Assembly: GCA_028342535.1 (NCBI GenBank)
Contig: JAOLWQ010000001.1
Span: forward strand, 1 to 64,000
DNA from: Methylophilaceae bacterium
GTDB lineage: Bacteria; Pseudomonadota; Gammaproteobacteria; Burkholderiales; Methylophilaceae
Length of the DNA stretch: 64,000 nucleotides
Direction: 5' to 3'
Shown piece by piece: positions 19,586 through 29,994 of this stretch (position 1 is its first letter; every line of letters begins with the position of its first letter). The notes under the pieces are model-generated. The model saw nothing but the letters and a program-made list of their open reading frames with translations. It was not told the DNA's origin and did no database searches. A program made the position numbers and the translations under genes.

Positions 19586-21784
19586 TTAATGCAAAGATTT
19601 TACACGATTGATCTTATTAATTTTAGAGATTTTTCTCAAATTCTTTATTAAATCTGCTAAATGTATACGGTTTCGCACTTGAACTATTAATCTTAGATTT
19701 GAAAATGAGCTTCCATCTCCTTCATCCACTGAAATATTATCAATATTCGCCTCTGAATCTGCCATAACTGATGATATTTTTGCTAATACGCCTCGCTCAT
19801 TTATAACAAGTAAATTTAAACTAACATTAAAATAACTCTCCGGATTTGGCTCCCACTCAACATCAACCCACTTTTCATGATCTAATTTAGAGTTTCGGAT
19901 TCCTAAACAGTCATGAGTATGGATTATGAGTCCTCTATCTTTATTAATAAATCCAAGTATTGGGTCTCCAGGAATTGGATGACAGCAAGTTGCTAGCTTT
20001 ATTGCCATTCCTTCTGAACCTTTTATTGTAATTACATCTAAAAACTTTGTTTGTTTTTTTGTTTTTTTTGAGCCATCTATTATGCTCGTTAATTGATGTG
20101 CGACCATTACATTAATTCTTTTCCCTAAAGCTATATCTATAAGAATATTATCTTTAGAATCTAAATGGTAGTCTAAAATTAATTTGTCCCAATACTTTTT
20201 CTTTATTGATGTTGGAGAAACATGAAAGGCTTTAAGTGCATTATTTAGCATGCTGTTTCCTAAAATAACAAGGTCTCTACTTTCAGCAGATCGAAGATAA
20301 AGTCTTATTTGTGATCGTGCTTTGGGTGTAACAACAAAATTAAGCCATGCTGGATTAGGTTTAGCAACAGATGCAGTAATAATTTCAACGTGATCACCTG
20401 TTGTTAACTCTGCTCTCAAAGGGGCAAGTTCTTGGTTTATTTTCGCTGACATAGCGCTGTTCCCTACAACAGTATGAACAGCATATGCATAATCGATTGT
20501 TGTGGATCCTTTCGGAAGAGCATAAATTTTCCCTTTTGGTGAAAACACATATATTTCGTCAGGGAATAAGTCAATCTTAAGGTGCTCTAAGAATTCAAAT
20601 GAATCGCTACTCTCTGTTTGTATATCGAGTAGTCTTTTTAACCACTGATTAGTTTGTTGCTGCAGCTCTGTTACATGAGTATCTTTATTTTTATATAACC
20701 AATGAGCTGCCACTCCAGCTTCAGCTAATTTATGCATATTTTCTGATCTAATCTGAATTTCAAAGGGCATGCCGAATGGGCCAAATAAGGTTGTATGGAG
20801 AGATTGATAACCATTAGCTTTTGGTATTGCAATATAATCTTTAAATTTTCCAGGTATAGGTTTATATAAAGAATGTAATACTCCCAAAGTTAAATAACAC
20901 TCATTTAAATCGCTTACAACAATTCGAAAACCGTAAATGTCATTAATCTGAGAAAAATTCGTATGTTTATTAAGCATTTTTCTATGAATACTTGCAGGAT
21001 TTTTTTCTCGTCCAGTAATTTCTGCTTTTATTTCTGACATCTCTAATTTCTCTTTTATTGCAATAAGAGTTTTTTCAATAATTGCTTTTCTATTGCCTCG
21101 ACTAGCTATAATTGCTTTAGTGATAGTGTTATATCTTAAAGGGTGAATATATTTAAAACTCAAATCCTCTAATTCTTGATAAACATTATTTAATCCCAAT
21201 CTATTTGCAATTGGTGCATATATATCTGAAGTCTCCTGTGAGATTTTCTTTCTTTTTATTGGTTTTAATGGTTCAAGCGTTTGCATATTATGCAATCGAT
21301 CTGCTAACTTTATTAAAATAACTCTAACATCCTGTGACATTGCTAATAACATTTTTCTAAAATTCTCAGCCTGTGCCTCTGTATCATCAGCAAAATGAAT
21401 TTTATCTAGCTTTGACAAGCCATCTACCAATTTTGCAACCTGAGAACCAAATTTTTTCTTGATATCGTTCGCTGTTGAAGGTGTATCTTCGACAACATCA
21501 TGAAGTAATGCTGCTTGAATTGATGCTGCATCTAAATGGAATTCAGATGCAATACATGCTACGGAAACAGGATGGGAAATATAAGCTTCTCCTCCTACCC
21601 TTTTTTGTCCCATATGAGCTTTGTTACTATATCGATATGCTTCCCAAATTAATTCGATTTCTTTTTGAGAAAGATAGGCCTTTAATAAAATTGTAAGTTT
21701 TGATTCTTGCTTATCTGCAGGTAAAAGTGGGGGGGTAACTTTAAGTAGTTTATCCGCCTTATTGTTATGAGCGGTTTTAGCCAT
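19586..21784 (-). CDS. spoT: bifunctional (p)ppGpp synthetase/hydrolase (RelA/SpoT family)
   Basis: This long RSH protein makes and degrades the stringent alarmone. Domains in order: HD hydrolase with an intact HDxxED motif ([10 protein letters not shown]), synthetase domain ([14 protein letters not shown], then [16 protein letters not shown] and [11 protein letters not shown]), TGS ([18 protein letters not shown]), helical/zinc-finger region with a Cys-Cys-His ([10 protein letters not shown]), and a C-terminal ACT domain. Both active sites look intact, so I call it SpoT/Rel rather than RelA. I start at ATG 21784 (MAKTAHNN); a TTG four codons earlier is the alternative. The rpoZ-spoT order supports the name. 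Confidence 0.95.
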   Translation of the reverse strand: MAKTAHNNKADKLLKVTPPLLPADKQESKLTILLKAYLSQKEIELIWEAYRYSNKAHMGQKRVGGEAYISHPVSVACIASEFHLDAASIQAALLHDVVEDTPSTANDIKKKFGSQVAKLVDGLSKLDKIHFADDTEAQAENFRKMLLAMSQDVRVILIKLADRLHNMQTLEPLKPIKRKKISQETSDIYAPIANRLGLNNVYQELEDLSFKYIHPLRYNTITKAIIASRGNRKAIIEKTLIAIKEKLEMSEIKAEITGREKNPASIHRKMLNKHTNFSQINDIYGFRIVVSDLNECYLTLGVLHSLYKPIPGKFKDYIAIPKANGYQSLHTTLFGPFGMPFEIQIRSENMHKLAEAGVAAHWLYKNKDTHVTELQQQTNQWLKRLLDIQTESSDSFEFLEHLKIDLFPDEIYVFSPKGKIYALPKGSTTIDYAYAVHTVVGNSAMSAKINQELAPLRAELTTGDHVEIITASVAKPNPAWLNFVVTPKARSQIRLYLRSAESRDLVILGNSMLNNALKAFHVSPTSIKKKYWDKLILDYHLDSKDNILIDIALGKRINVMVAHQLTSIIDGSKKTKKQTKFLDVITIKGSEGMAIKLATCCHPIPGDPILGFINKDRGLIIHTHDCLGIRNSKLDHEKWVDVEWEPNPESYFNVSLNLLVINERGVLAKISSVMADSEANIDNISVDEGDGSSFSNLRLIVQVRNRIHLADLIKNLRKISKINKINRVKSLH

Positions 21785-21819
21785 TTTATTTAGCAAGATA
21801 TTTAATTAAAAATACCCTA

Positions 21820-22038
21820 TTAAGTTGTACTTTTTTTAAGAATATCAGAACCAACTAATCCAGCTGCAATTTCTCTTAATGCTAGAACTGAATGTTTATC
21901 ATTTGAATTTAATTCAGTAATATCAATAAGGGGTTCTGCCCCGTTTACAAGCTGCCTAGATCGGAATGCAGCCACGAGAGTCAATTGGAATCTATTTGGT
22001 ATTTGTTCTAAACAATCATCAACTGTAATTCTTGCCAT
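21820..22038 (-). CDS. rpoZ: RNA polymerase omega subunit
   Basis: Omega supports beta-prime folding and forms part of the ppGpp site 1. The 72-residue protein has the characteristic [19 protein letters not shown] start and the [10 protein letters not shown] helix. It is between gmk and spoT in the classical order, linking the polymerase subunit with the alarmone enzyme. Confidence 0.96.
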   Translation of the reverse strand: MARITVDDCLEQIPNRFQLTLVAAFRSRQLVNGAEPLIDITELNSNDKHSVLALREIAAGLVGSDILKKSTT

Positions 22039-22057
22039 TTTTAAATTATCCTTTAAT

Positions 22058-22690
22058 TTATTTTTTTAATTCATCAATTAGATATTTATGATTGAAAATT
22101 TGATTTTTCATTTTTAAATTAAAAGCCTCGGGTTTAAAATCTACAATTGATTTAAGGTCGCTCAAAGCTTTTTCAAAATTATCATTAATTGTAACATAAT
22201 CAAATTTTTCTAAATGGCTCATTTCATTTCGCGCTGTAGCAACTCTTAACTTAATATCTTCCTTGCTATCTTGTCCACGATTATGAAGTCTATCTTCTAA
22301 ATCTTTAATTGACGGCGGAATTATAAAAATACTAATTGATTCTGGAAATAATTTTTTAACACTAAATGCCCCTTGGTAATCAATCTCTAAAATAATATCC
22401 TCACCTTTCTTAATGGCTTCTTCTACTGTTGATTTTGAAGTTCCATAAAAAGCCCCGTGACATTTTGCCATTTCCAAAAAATCATTATTCTCCACCATTT
22501 TTTTAAAATTGATTTCATCTAAGAAGAAATAATCTTCTCCATTTTTTTCGCCAACTCTTGGCTTTCTTGTTGTAAACGATATGGAGACCTTTATGTTGGG
22601 ATTATCAGACACTAAAGCCTTAACCAAAGAAGTTTTACCTGCACCAGATGCAGCAGTAATAATAAATAAATTTCCTTTAAATGATTTCAT
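22058..22690 (-). CDS. gmk: guanylate kinase
   Basis: Gmk phosphorylates GMP and dGMP. The P-loop [16 protein letters not shown], the GMP-binding [18 protein letters not shown] segment and LEIDYQGA are all present; 210 residues is standard. It is four bases downstream of yicC and 19 bases upstream of rpoZ, forming a yicC-gmk-rpoZ-spoT transcription unit. Confidence 0.97.
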   Translation of the reverse strand: MKSFKGNLFIITAASGAGKTSLVKALVSDNPNIKVSISFTTRKPRVGEKNGEDYFFLDEINFKKMVENNDFLEMAKCHGAFYGTSKSTVEEAIKKGEDIILEIDYQGAFSVKKLFPESISIFIIPPSIKDLEDRLHNRGQDSKEDIKLRVATARNEMSHLEKFDYVTINDNFEKALSDLKSIVDFKPEAFNLKMKNQIFNHKYLIDELKK

Positions 22691-22693
22691 AAC

Positions 22694-23557
22694 TTATTCT
22701 ATATTTTGTATTTGTTCTCTAATTTGATCAATTAAAACTTTTAAATCAACTGATATTTTTGAAATATCTTTTGAGATTGATTTAGATCCCATTGTATTTG
22801 CTTCTCTGTTGAATTCCTGCATTAAAAAATCTATCTTTTTGCCAACGGGTTCAGACTTATTTAATAACCTTCTTAATTCAGAAATATGGGATCCTAATCT
22901 ATCTAACTCTTCTTCTACATCTCCTTTTTGAATAAAAATTAGAAATTCATGTTTCAAACGATCTTGGTCCATATCGATTAATGCAGCTTTAAATTTATCT
23001 TTAATTTTTTTTTGATAAGATTTAATCGCTAATGGCATAATTTTTTTTACATTTAAAACTAATCTTTCTATTAGGTCTAATTTAGCTACGATGATTCTTC
23101 TTATCTTAGCCCCTTCTCTTTTTCGGTCTATTACTAACTTATCAAGAGCTTGTTGTGTAAATCTTAAAAGAATTTTTTCTAATTTTTTTACCTCTAATTT
23201 ATTTTTTTTACCTCCGGCGATACTCATTAACTCAAGGGGATTGATTGGCTGAGGTGAATTAATAAACGAAGCAATTTTTTCAGAGGTCTTAATCAAATCT
23301 TTAATCTCTCTAAAATCTATATTTTGTGGGTCAAAATCCTCCTCAACTGATTTTAGATAAATTTTGTAATCAGCCTTCCCTCTACTTATACTTTTGGTAA
23401 TTTGATTTCTTATTTTTGGCTCAAGAGTTTTAAGATCTTCACTTAGTTTCAACTGCAGCTCAAAATAACGACTATTTAACGTCTTAATCTCGAGTACTAA
23501 ATTACCGTATTCTGTCTCATGCTCTCCAAAGAAAAAGCTTGTCATACTTGAAATCAT
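22694..23557 (-). CDS. yicC: YicC/YloC family endoribonuclease
   Basis: YicC-family proteins are recently recognised endoribonucleases linked to RNA turnover and stationary phase. The 287-residue protein has the family start (ISSMTSFF, usually MTGFA), the EIKTLNSRYFE motif, and the C-terminal GKKIDFLMQEFNREANTMGSK signature. It heads the gmk operon and is divergent from rph, another RNA-processing gene. Confidence 0.93.
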   Translation of the reverse strand: MISSMTSFFFGEHETEYGNLVLEIKTLNSRYFELQLKLSEDLKTLEPKIRNQITKSISRGKADYKIYLKSVEEDFDPQNIDFREIKDLIKTSEKIASFINSPQPINPLELMSIAGGKKNKLEVKKLEKILLRFTQQALDKLVIDRKREGAKIRRIIVAKLDLIERLVLNVKKIMPLAIKSYQKKIKDKFKAALIDMDQDRLKHEFLIFIQKGDVEEELDRLGSHISELRRLLNKSEPVGKKIDFLMQEFNREANTMGSKSISKDISKISVDLKVLIDQIREQIQNIE

Positions 23558-23708
23558 AATAACTCTTTAATAAATGTTTTATCTATTTTAACAATCTAAT
23601 CTCTATTATGGTTATAAACCTTTTCTTCAATAGATCGAGAATCAACTTATGTTTAAAGATGCCAATAGATTATAATCAACTTTTAATGAATTAAAATAAA
23701 GGAATTGC

Positions 23709-24422
23709 ATGCGATTATCTCAACGAAAAAATAATGAGCTAAGATTTATCGAAATTATAAGAAATTACATTAAGCATGCAGAAGGGTCGGTTCTTATTAA
23801 ATGTGGTGACACTCATGTCATATGCACTGCAAGTATAGAGGAAAACGTTCCTTCTTTTTTAAAAGGTAAGAATCAAGGCTGGGTTACAGCTGAATACGGT
23901 ATGCTCCCCAGGTCAACATCAACAAGAATGGCACGAGAGTCCGCGAAAGGAAAACAGTCCGGGAGAACCCAAGAAATACAAAGATTGATAGGGAGAAGCT
24001 TAAGATCAATTATTGACCTGAAAAAATTGGGTGAAATAACAATTAAAATTGATTGTGATGTTATCCAAGCTGATGGAGGAACTAGAACGGCAAGTATTAC
24101 TGGTGCTTATATCGCATTGTATGATGCCATCCAAAATATTATCACTAAAGGGATTATAAAAGATTCGCCTATCATTGATTCTATTGCCGCCATATCTCTT
24201 GGAGTCAAAGACTCAGAAATTTTGCTTGACCTAGATTATGCTGAGGATTCAACATGCGATACTGATATGAATATTGTAATGACAGGTGGTGGTAAATTTG
24301 TTGAAATTCAGGGAACTGCTGAAGGTGTTGCATTTACCCGTGATGAAATGAATAATTTGATTGATATGGCTGAACATGGCATTAAACAATTAACTGTTAT
24401 ACAAAACTCTCTTACTTTGTAA
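23709..24422 (+). CDS. rph: ribonuclease PH
   Basis: RNase PH trims tRNA 3' ends phosphorolytically. The 237-residue protein has the [17 protein letters not shown] start region, the [14 protein letters not shown] motif and the RIIGRSLR-type loop (RLIGRSLRS), then [18 protein letters not shown]. The ATG has an AAAGGA site. A TATAAT box is at 23671-23676. Unlike the E. coli K-12 rph frameshift allele, this gene is intact. It heads the rph-rdgB-orf-hemW unit. Confidence 0.97.
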   Translation: MRLSQRKNNELRFIEIIRNYIKHAEGSVLIKCGDTHVICTASIEENVPSFLKGKNQGWVTAEYGMLPRSTSTRMARESAKGKQSGRTQEIQRLIGRSLRSIIDLKKLGEITIKIDCDVIQADGGTRTASITGAYIALYDAIQNIITKGIIKDSPIIDSIAAISLGVKDSEILLDLDYAEDSTCDTDMNIVMTGGGKFVEIQGTAEGVAFTRDEMNNLIDMAEHGIKQLTVIQNSLTL

Positions 24423-24430
24423 AATTTAAA

Positions 24431-25033
24431 ATGACAAAAATTGTTATAGCAACCAGCAACGAAAAAAAGTTAGCAGAAATTAAAGCACTCCTTTGCGAGC
24501 TCCCCATTGAGATTATTCCACAATCTCAATTAGGTATTGAATCTTGTGCAGAACCATTTAATACATTTATTGAAAATGCTTTAGTTAAAGCAAGATTTGC
24601 AGCGAAACAAACAAATTTGCCTGCAATGGCAGATGATTCTGGTCTTTGTGTTGATTCTCTTGATGGGCAACCCGGTGTCTTATCTGCTCGATTTTCTGGA
24701 GGAAATAGAAATGATGAGGATAATAATGATAAATTACTTAGTGATTTAAAAAACATAGAGAATCGTCGTGCTCATTACTATTGTGCACTTGTATTTGTTA
24801 AAAGTCCTTCTGATCCACAACCTATTGTTTCTGAGGGAATATGGCAAGGAGAAATTCTAAAAGTAAGGCGAGGATATAATGGCTTTGGTTATGATCCAAT
24901 TTTCATGGATTATAAAACTGATCAGTCAGCCGCAGAAATTTCCCCCGAATTAAAAAATAGAATAAGTCATCGCGGCCAAGCTTTGCAAAAATTAAAACAA
25001 AAACTTAAAATACTTTATGAAGAAAAAAAATAA
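24431..25033 (+). CDS. rdgB: XTP/dITP diphosphatase
   Basis: RdgB (Ham1 family) removes non-canonical purine nucleoside triphosphates such as dITP and XTP. The 200-residue protein shows the SNEKKLAEIKALL start (usually TxNxxK), ADDSGLCVDSLDGQPGVLSARFSG, and the GFGYDPIF and SHRGQAL motifs. It is eight bases after rph and overlaps the next small gene by 17 bases. Confidence 0.96.
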   Translation: MTKIVIATSNEKKLAEIKALLCELPIEIIPQSQLGIESCAEPFNTFIENALVKARFAAKQTNLPAMADDSGLCVDSLDGQPGVLSARFSGGNRNDEDNNDKLLSDLKNIENRRAHYYCALVFVKSPSDPQPIVSEGIWQGEILKVRRGYNGFGYDPIFMDYKTDQSAAEISPELKNRISHRGQALQKLKQKLKILYEEKK

Positions 25034-25238
25034 TCATTGGCCAGTTTGGGTTAGAGACGATAACTCAATTGTCTCCTGCACTGAAAAAATTAAAGTTATG
25101 AAAGAAAACTTTGATGAATTAAAGCAACTTGCTCAAGATGCTTTTGAGGATGGTTTATTAATGGAAGTATCTGATAAGCAATTAAAAATTATACTTCATG
25201 AGCTAGTTGATGACCTTCATAACCCAATAAAGAAATAA
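25017..25238 (+). CDS. small conserved hypothetical protein between rdgB and hemW
   Basis: A 73-residue soluble protein with the striking segment WPVWVRDDNSIVSCTEKIKV followed by an acidic helical region. It has no signal peptide or membrane helix. It starts 17 bases inside rdgB, so translation is probably coupled. I recall similar small proteins at the rdgB-hemW junction in related betaproteobacteria, which supports it as a real gene, but the function is unknown. Confidence 0.75.
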   Translation: MKKKNNHWPVWVRDDNSIVSCTEKIKVMKENFDELKQLAQDAFEDGLLMEVSDKQLKIILHELVDDLHNPIKK

Positions 25239-25258
25239 ATTAATTTTGGCCTACCTCA

Positions 25259-26431
25259 TTGTTTAGAAAAGATTCTATACCTCTTTCAGTTTATGTGCAT
25301 ATTCCATGGTGCATACATAAATGTCCCTACTGCGACTTTAATTCACATGAATTTGAAGGACAAGATATTAAAAATAATGAATTAATTTATACAAATGCTT
25401 TAATCAAGCAATTAGAAAATTCTAATTTCGATTCGCAAAGGCCAATACATTCAATATTTTTTGGAGGCGGAACCCCAAGTTTATTTACTCCTGAATCTTT
25501 CAAAAAAATTATTACAAAAATTAACGAGAAATTTGGGCTTGAAAAAAATTGTGAAATTACAATCGAGGCTAATCCTGGAACTGTAGATAAGCAATATTTT
25601 TATGGCTATAAGGATGTTGGCATAAATCGAATGTCTTTAGGAATTCAAAGCTTTAATGAAAAACATTTAAAAAATCTAGAAAGAATTCATAATCAACAAG
25701 AAGCTGTCGATGCAGCGACTCTTGCTGTTAAATTATTTGATAAAATTAATATTGATTTAATGTTCGCACTTCCAGGACAAACACAGCCAGAACTAAATGA
25801 TGATATTGAGATGGCTCTAGCAATTGGCTCTTCTCACATTTCTTATTACCATCTCACAATTGAACCAAATACTTTTTTTTATAAACATCCCCCTAAAGTT
25901 CCTAATCAAGATGAAAGCGCGGTGCTTTATGATTTAGTTAGCAGTAAGTTAAAAAATGCTAATTTTGAGCACTATGAAACTTCAGCTTATGCAAAAAAAG
26001 GAAGCCAATGTTCCCACAATTTAAATTATTGGAATTTTGGTGACTATTTAGGCATAGGTGCTGGTGCTCATACCAAAATAACATCGAGTAATTCAATACA
26101 TCGTTATACTTGCCATAAAAGTCCAAAATATTACATTTCTGAAGTTAATAAAAATAACTACATTAACGAAGAACAACTTCTAACAACTAATGATCGTGTA
26201 TTTGAATTTATGATGAACTCATTAAGATTAAATCATGGTTTTGATATTATTTCTTTTGAACAAAAAACAAATTTACCTATCAATGAAATATATAAAGAAT
26301 TATCAATTGCAAAAGAGAAACGGCTCATCACAGAAATTAATGGTAGGATTAAACCAACTATCTTAGGAAAAAATTTTCTAAATGATCTTTTACAAATTTT
26401 TTTGAGGGACCAAAATCATGATGCTAAATAA
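25259..26431 (+). CDS. hemW: radical SAM haem chaperone HemW
   Basis: HemW is a radical SAM, haem-binding protein related to HemN and proposed to deliver haem to respiratory enzymes. The 390-residue protein has the CxxxCxxC cluster motif in HIPWCIHKCPYCDFNSH, the FFGGGTPS SAM motif and the HemN C-terminal domain. It lacks the N-terminal features of true HemN. The only usable start is TTG at 25259, since an in-frame TAA lies at 25241-25243; no convincing ribosome site precedes it. Confidence 0.93.
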   Translation: MFRKDSIPLSVYVHIPWCIHKCPYCDFNSHEFEGQDIKNNELIYTNALIKQLENSNFDSQRPIHSIFFGGGTPSLFTPESFKKIITKINEKFGLEKNCEITIEANPGTVDKQYFYGYKDVGINRMSLGIQSFNEKHLKNLERIHNQQEAVDAATLAVKLFDKINIDLMFALPGQTQPELNDDIEMALAIGSSHISYYHLTIEPNTFFYKHPPKVPNQDESAVLYDLVSSKLKNANFEHYETSAYAKKGSQCSHNLNYWNFGDYLGIGAGAHTKITSSNSIHRYTCHKSPKYYISEVNKNNYINEEQLLTTNDRVFEFMMNSLRLNHGFDIISFEQKTNLPINEIYKELSIAKEKRLITEINGRIKPTILGKNFLNDLLQIFLRDQNHDAK

Positions 26432-26819
26432 AATAATTGACGACTATGTTGTTTCTGATCAAATTACAGAAGAAGATATAGAGCAATTGAAAGAAGTAGG
26501 CTTTAAAACTATTTTTTGCAATCGCCCTGATAACGAAGAACAAAATCAAATTACGATCAAAAGTATTCAAGATAGAGCCATCAAAAGTGGTTTAAATTTT
26601 ATTCATCAACCCGTCATTGGCGGCCAAATCTCACAAAATGACATTGACGAATTTAGTGACTATTACGATGCTGCTGAAAAACCAATTTTTGCTTATTGTC
26701 GAACAGGTACAAGGTCTTCTATGTTGTGGGCATTATCAGAATCTGGAAAAAGACCTAAAGATGAAATATTGCAACTGACTTCCTCAGCCGGATACGATCT
26801 GAGTAATTTATTTAGATAG
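26418..26819 (+). CDS. TIGR01244 family phosphatase/sulfurtransferase-like protein
   Basis: The 133-residue protein has the dual-specificity-phosphatase/rhodanese-like fold signature: a [12 protein letters not shown] start, [13 protein letters not shown], and the active-site loop [14 protein letters not shown] with a Cys nucleophile in a CxTGTRS loop. This matches the TIGR01244/DUF442 family, which occurs alone or fused to metallo-beta-lactamase or sulfide-related enzymes. It overlaps hemW by 14 bases, with a GAGGGA ribosome site. The biochemical activity is not known. It overlaps the convergent argH by 12 bases. Confidence 0.82.
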   Translation: MMLNKIIDDYVVSDQITEEDIEQLKEVGFKTIFCNRPDNEEQNQITIKSIQDRAIKSGLNFIHQPVIGGQISQNDIDEFSDYYDAAEKPIFAYCRTGTRSSMLWALSESGKRPKDEILQLTSSAGYDLSNLFR

Positions 26820-28193
26820 TTTAGCTCTTGCTTCTTTTAATGCTGCCTTGACTGCATTAAAACTTGTGCCGCCAATATGCTTTCTTGATTCAATGGAGCC
26901 TTTCAAAGCTAAACAATTAAAAACATCTTCTTCAATTAATTTGCTAAATTTTTTCAAGTCTTTTAATTCAAGTTCAGATAAATCAGATTTATTATCAATT
27001 GCAAACTTGACTGCTTTGGCTACAACCCCATGAGCTGCTCTAAATGTCATTCCTTTTTTAACTAAATAATCAGCTAAATCTGTTGCTGTTGAATATCCTT
27101 TTAGCGCAGCAGTCTCCATATTTTTAGGAAATATCTTCAACTTAGAAACCATTTCTGCAAAAATATTTAGAGTATCTGAAATCGTATCAGCGACATCAAA
27201 AATTGGCTCTTTATCTTCTTGGTTATCTTTATTATAGGCAAGTGGTTGTGCTTTCATCAATGTAAGCAGGCTTACCAAATGCCCATTTACCCTCCCAGTT
27301 TTCCCTCTAACCAATTCTGGTACATCAGGGTTTTTTTTCTGAGGCATAATGCTGGAACCAGTACAAAAACTATCTGAAATCTCAATAAATTCAAAAAACG
27401 GACTAGACCACATAATTAACTCCTCTGACCATCTTGATAAATGTGTCATCAAAAGAGATGCGTTAGAATTGAATTCAATTAAAAAATCTCTATCGGATAC
27501 TGCATCAATAGAATTTTCCATTACTCCATCAAATTTAAGTAGTTTAGCTACAAATTTTCTGTCAATGGGATAAGAAGTTCCTGCTAATGCCGCAGCGCCC
27601 AAAGGTAAAACATTAATTCTTTTCCTTGCATCTTGAAATCTTGATTTATCTCTCTCTAACATCTGATGATAAGCATGTAAATGATGTGCAAAACTAACAG
27701 GCTGTGCAATTTGCAAATGAGTCATACCCGGCATGATCGTCTTAATATGCTTTTCAGCCAAACTTAATGTCGCTTTTTGTAAAGCCTTAATTTGAACAAT
27801 AGTTTGATCTACAACATCCCTCAGATATAGTCTCATATCTGTTGCAACCTGATCATTTCTAGATCTGCCTGTATGTATTTTCTCTCCTGGCTCACCAACT
27901 ATTTGCGTTAATCTTTTTTCTATATTTAAATGGACATCTTCTAGATCAATTGACCATTTAAACTTCTGACTAATAATTTCTTTCTTAATTTGATTTAAAC
28001 CTGTCGTTATTAATTTAAGATCGTTAGCAGAAATTACTTTCTGTTTTTTTAACATCGCCGCATGCGCAAGAGAGCCCTCGATATCAAACATCGCTAATCT
28101 TTGATCAAAATTAACAGATGCTGTATATCTTTTAACTATTTCACTTGTAGGCTCAGAGAACCTTCCAGACCATTTTTTTGTAGTTTTTTTCAT
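26808..28193 (-). CDS. argH: argininosuccinate lyase
   Basis: ArgH splits argininosuccinate to arginine and fumarate. The 461-residue protein has the fumarase/aspartase superfamily signature [12 protein letters not shown], the [13 protein letters not shown] segment and the TGMTHLQ-like region ([15 protein letters not shown]). The start ATG at 28193 lies in a 14-base tandem repeat that places two upstream mini-ORFs directly ahead of it. It is divergent from hemC. Confidence 0.96.
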   Translation of the reverse strand: MKKTTKKWSGRFSEPTSEIVKRYTASVNFDQRLAMFDIEGSLAHAAMLKKQKVISANDLKLITTGLNQIKKEIISQKFKWSIDLEDVHLNIEKRLTQIVGEPGEKIHTGRSRNDQVATDMRLYLRDVVDQTIVQIKALQKATLSLAEKHIKTIMPGMTHLQIAQPVSFAHHLHAYHQMLERDKSRFQDARKRINVLPLGAAALAGTSYPIDRKFVAKLLKFDGVMENSIDAVSDRDFLIEFNSNASLLMTHLSRWSEELIMWSSPFFEFIEISDSFCTGSSIMPQKKNPDVPELVRGKTGRVNGHLVSLLTLMKAQPLAYNKDNQEDKEPIFDVADTISDTLNIFAEMVSKLKIFPKNMETAALKGYSTATDLADYLVKKGMTFRAAHGVVAKAVKFAIDNKSDLSELELKDLKKFSKLIEEDVFNCLALKGSIESRKHIGGTSFNAVKAALKEARAKLSK

Positions 28194-28221
28194 TTATTTT
28201 TTTTCATTTATTTTTTTTCAT
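28190..28221 (-). repeat. 14-bp tandem repeat forming two mini-ORFs ahead of argH
   Basis: On the minus strand the unit ATG-A8-TAA (14 bases) occurs twice and is followed by the argH start. ATGs fall at 28221, 28207 and 28193. Each upstream ATG opens a five-codon frame, Met-Lys-Lys-Asn-Lys-stop, whose TGA overlaps the next ATG. A TATAAT box is at 28238-28233, only 11 bases before the first ATG. Confidence 0.85.
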
Positions 28222-28300
28222 CAATTCAATGAATTATATATTAAAATAACTAATCACATGACTAATCTCCAAATAGCCGCTGTGCTAAAATCTAAGAATA

Positions 28301-29221
28301 ATGACAATTAAAAATATCACTATTGCATCTAGAGAAAGTCCTCTTGCTATGTGGCAAGCAGAGCATATTAAGTCCAGAATTATCAAACTCTACCCTGACA
28401 TTAATATTAATATTAAAAGCTTCAAAACACAGGGCGATATTTTACTGAATCAATCATTAGCAACTATTGGCGGTAAAGGATTATTCATTAAAGAGCTTGA
28501 AGAAGCTTTATTAGAGAAAAAAGCAGATTTAGCCGTCCATTCAATGAAAGACTTACCAATGGATATTCCTGATGATTTTCAGCTCATTGCCATAACAAAA
28601 CGTGAAGACCCGAGAGATGCTTTTGTTTCAAATAATTTTAATTCTCTTGATGATATGCCAAAAGGGTCAGTTATTGGCACCTCAAGTCTCAGGAGACAAA
28701 GTCAAATTAAAGCAAAATATCCTGGTTTAATTATTGAGCCGTTAAGAGGAAATTTACAAACACGTTTAAACAAGTTAGATAAAAAACAATATGGCGCAAT
28801 AATTCTGGCAGCTGCGGGACTTATTCGCTTAGGCCTAAAAAATCGAATCAAAAAATATTTGGAGACCACGATTAGCATTCCATCTGTAGGTCAAGGTGCT
28901 TTAGGAATTGAAGTCCTTGCCGGAAACGAAGCACTTAACAAAATACTTAATATTCTTAACGATGATGAAACTTCAAGATGTATTTTGGCCGAAAGGGCAG
29001 TGAGTCGTTCACTTTCTGGAAGTTGTAGTGTTCCATTAGGTGCGTATGCATCAATATCTGGAAATGAGCTTATTATCAGGGGGTTTGTGGCTTCACCTGA
29101 TGGCTCTCAGATTATCCATGCTGAAGCAAAGGGTAATAAGTCAGATTTTTATAAAGTCGGGAAAATCTTAGGTCAACTTCTTATTGATAAAGGAGCAAAG
29201 GAAATTTTATCAAGCTTATGA
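28301..29221 (+). CDS. hemC: hydroxymethylbilane synthase (porphobilinogen deaminase)
   Basis: HemC polymerises four porphobilinogens in haem synthesis. The 306-residue protein shows the ASRESPLAMWQAEH start, HSMKDLP, GTSSLRRQSQ, LRGNLQTRL, and the cofactor-binding cysteine in SGSCSVPLGAY. A TAAAAT box at 28286-28291 with upstream TG lies only nine bases before the ATG, and no clear ribosome site is present, suggesting a very short leader. The TGA stop overlaps the hemD ATG. Confidence 0.97.
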   Translation: MTIKNITIASRESPLAMWQAEHIKSRIIKLYPDININIKSFKTQGDILLNQSLATIGGKGLFIKELEEALLEKKADLAVHSMKDLPMDIPDDFQLIAITKREDPRDAFVSNNFNSLDDMPKGSVIGTSSLRRQSQIKAKYPGLIIEPLRGNLQTRLNKLDKKQYGAIILAAAGLIRLGLKNRIKKYLETTISIPSVGQGALGIEVLAGNEALNKILNILNDDETSRCILAERAVSRSLSGSCSVPLGAYASISGNELIIRGFVASPDGSQIIHAEAKGNKSDFYKVGKILGQLLIDKGAKEILSSL

Positions 29222-29994
29222 GCTTAAATGACACAAAACAAAATATTGCCCTCATATCTACTAGGCCTTATGAGAAAAATATTGCTTTACTTAAAGGATT
29301 AGAGAATAAAAATATTTTATTACTAAACTGCCCTTTAACGGAAATTAAAGCCCTTGAAAGTTATGCTGAATTCGATTCAATTTTAAGTAATTTACACAAC
29401 TACCAACACATAATTTTTATAAGTACTAATGCTGTTGATTCTTTTGTTACACGCTTTAAGAATCTTAAAATAAAACTACCTAATCATATTATCTTTTCTA
29501 GCATTGGTCCTAAAACTAAAGAAGCTCTTGAAAATGAGTTTGAAATAAGTGTAAATTGTCCCGAAGAAAACTACGACTCTGAGCATTTAATTAAAAATAA
29601 TATATTTGATAACCTTCAAAATAAAAAAGTTTTAATTATACGAGGTAAAGGTGGTCGTGAAACCTTGAAATATATGCTTGAAAAAAAAGGTGCCAAAGTT
29701 GATTATGGTGAATGCTATATTAGAAATTATCTGACAATTGAACAAGAAAAATTAAACCGGGAGCTTAAAAATTGTACTACTATATTTATATTAATTTCCA
29801 GTTATGGTTGTGCATTTCAACTCGAACAATCGCCTAATCAGTGGATTGGTGACTATAAAACAAAATTTATCGTAAACCACAAAAAAATTGAGTTTTCTCT
29901 AAGAAACGGTAACTACAGATCACACTTGGATGACGTCATTGTTACAAACGATTTAAGTGCAAAATCATTACTAGAGATTATTCAGAATAATTAA
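29218..29994 (+). CDS. hemD: uroporphyrinogen-III synthase
   Basis: HemD closes and inverts ring D of hydroxymethylbilane to give uroporphyrinogen III. HemD sequences are poorly conserved; support comes from the ISTRPYEKN start, IIFISTNAVDSFV, SSIGPKTKEAL and VLIIRGKGGRETL segments, the 258-residue length and the ATGA overlap with hemC. It ends tail-to-tail with the next gene, both stops sharing TTAA. Confidence 0.9.
   Translation: MSLNDTKQNIALISTRPYEKNIALLKGLENKNILLLNCPLTEIKALESYAEFDSILSNLHNYQHIIFISTNAVDSFVTRFKNLKIKLPNHIIFSSIGPKTKEALENEFEISVNCPEENYDSEHLIKNNIFDNLQNKKVLIIRGKGGRETLKYMLEKKGAKVDYGECYIRNYLTIEQEKLNRELKNCTTIFILISSYGCAFQLEQSPNQWIGDYKTKFIVNHKKIEFSLRNGNYRSHLDDVIVTNDLSAKSLLEIIQNN

Noticed and set aside
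23590-23640. Divergent promoter for yicC in the yicC-rph spacer
   Set aside because: A CATAAT-like box is present but the nearest TTGAAG is only 14 bases away; not convincing.
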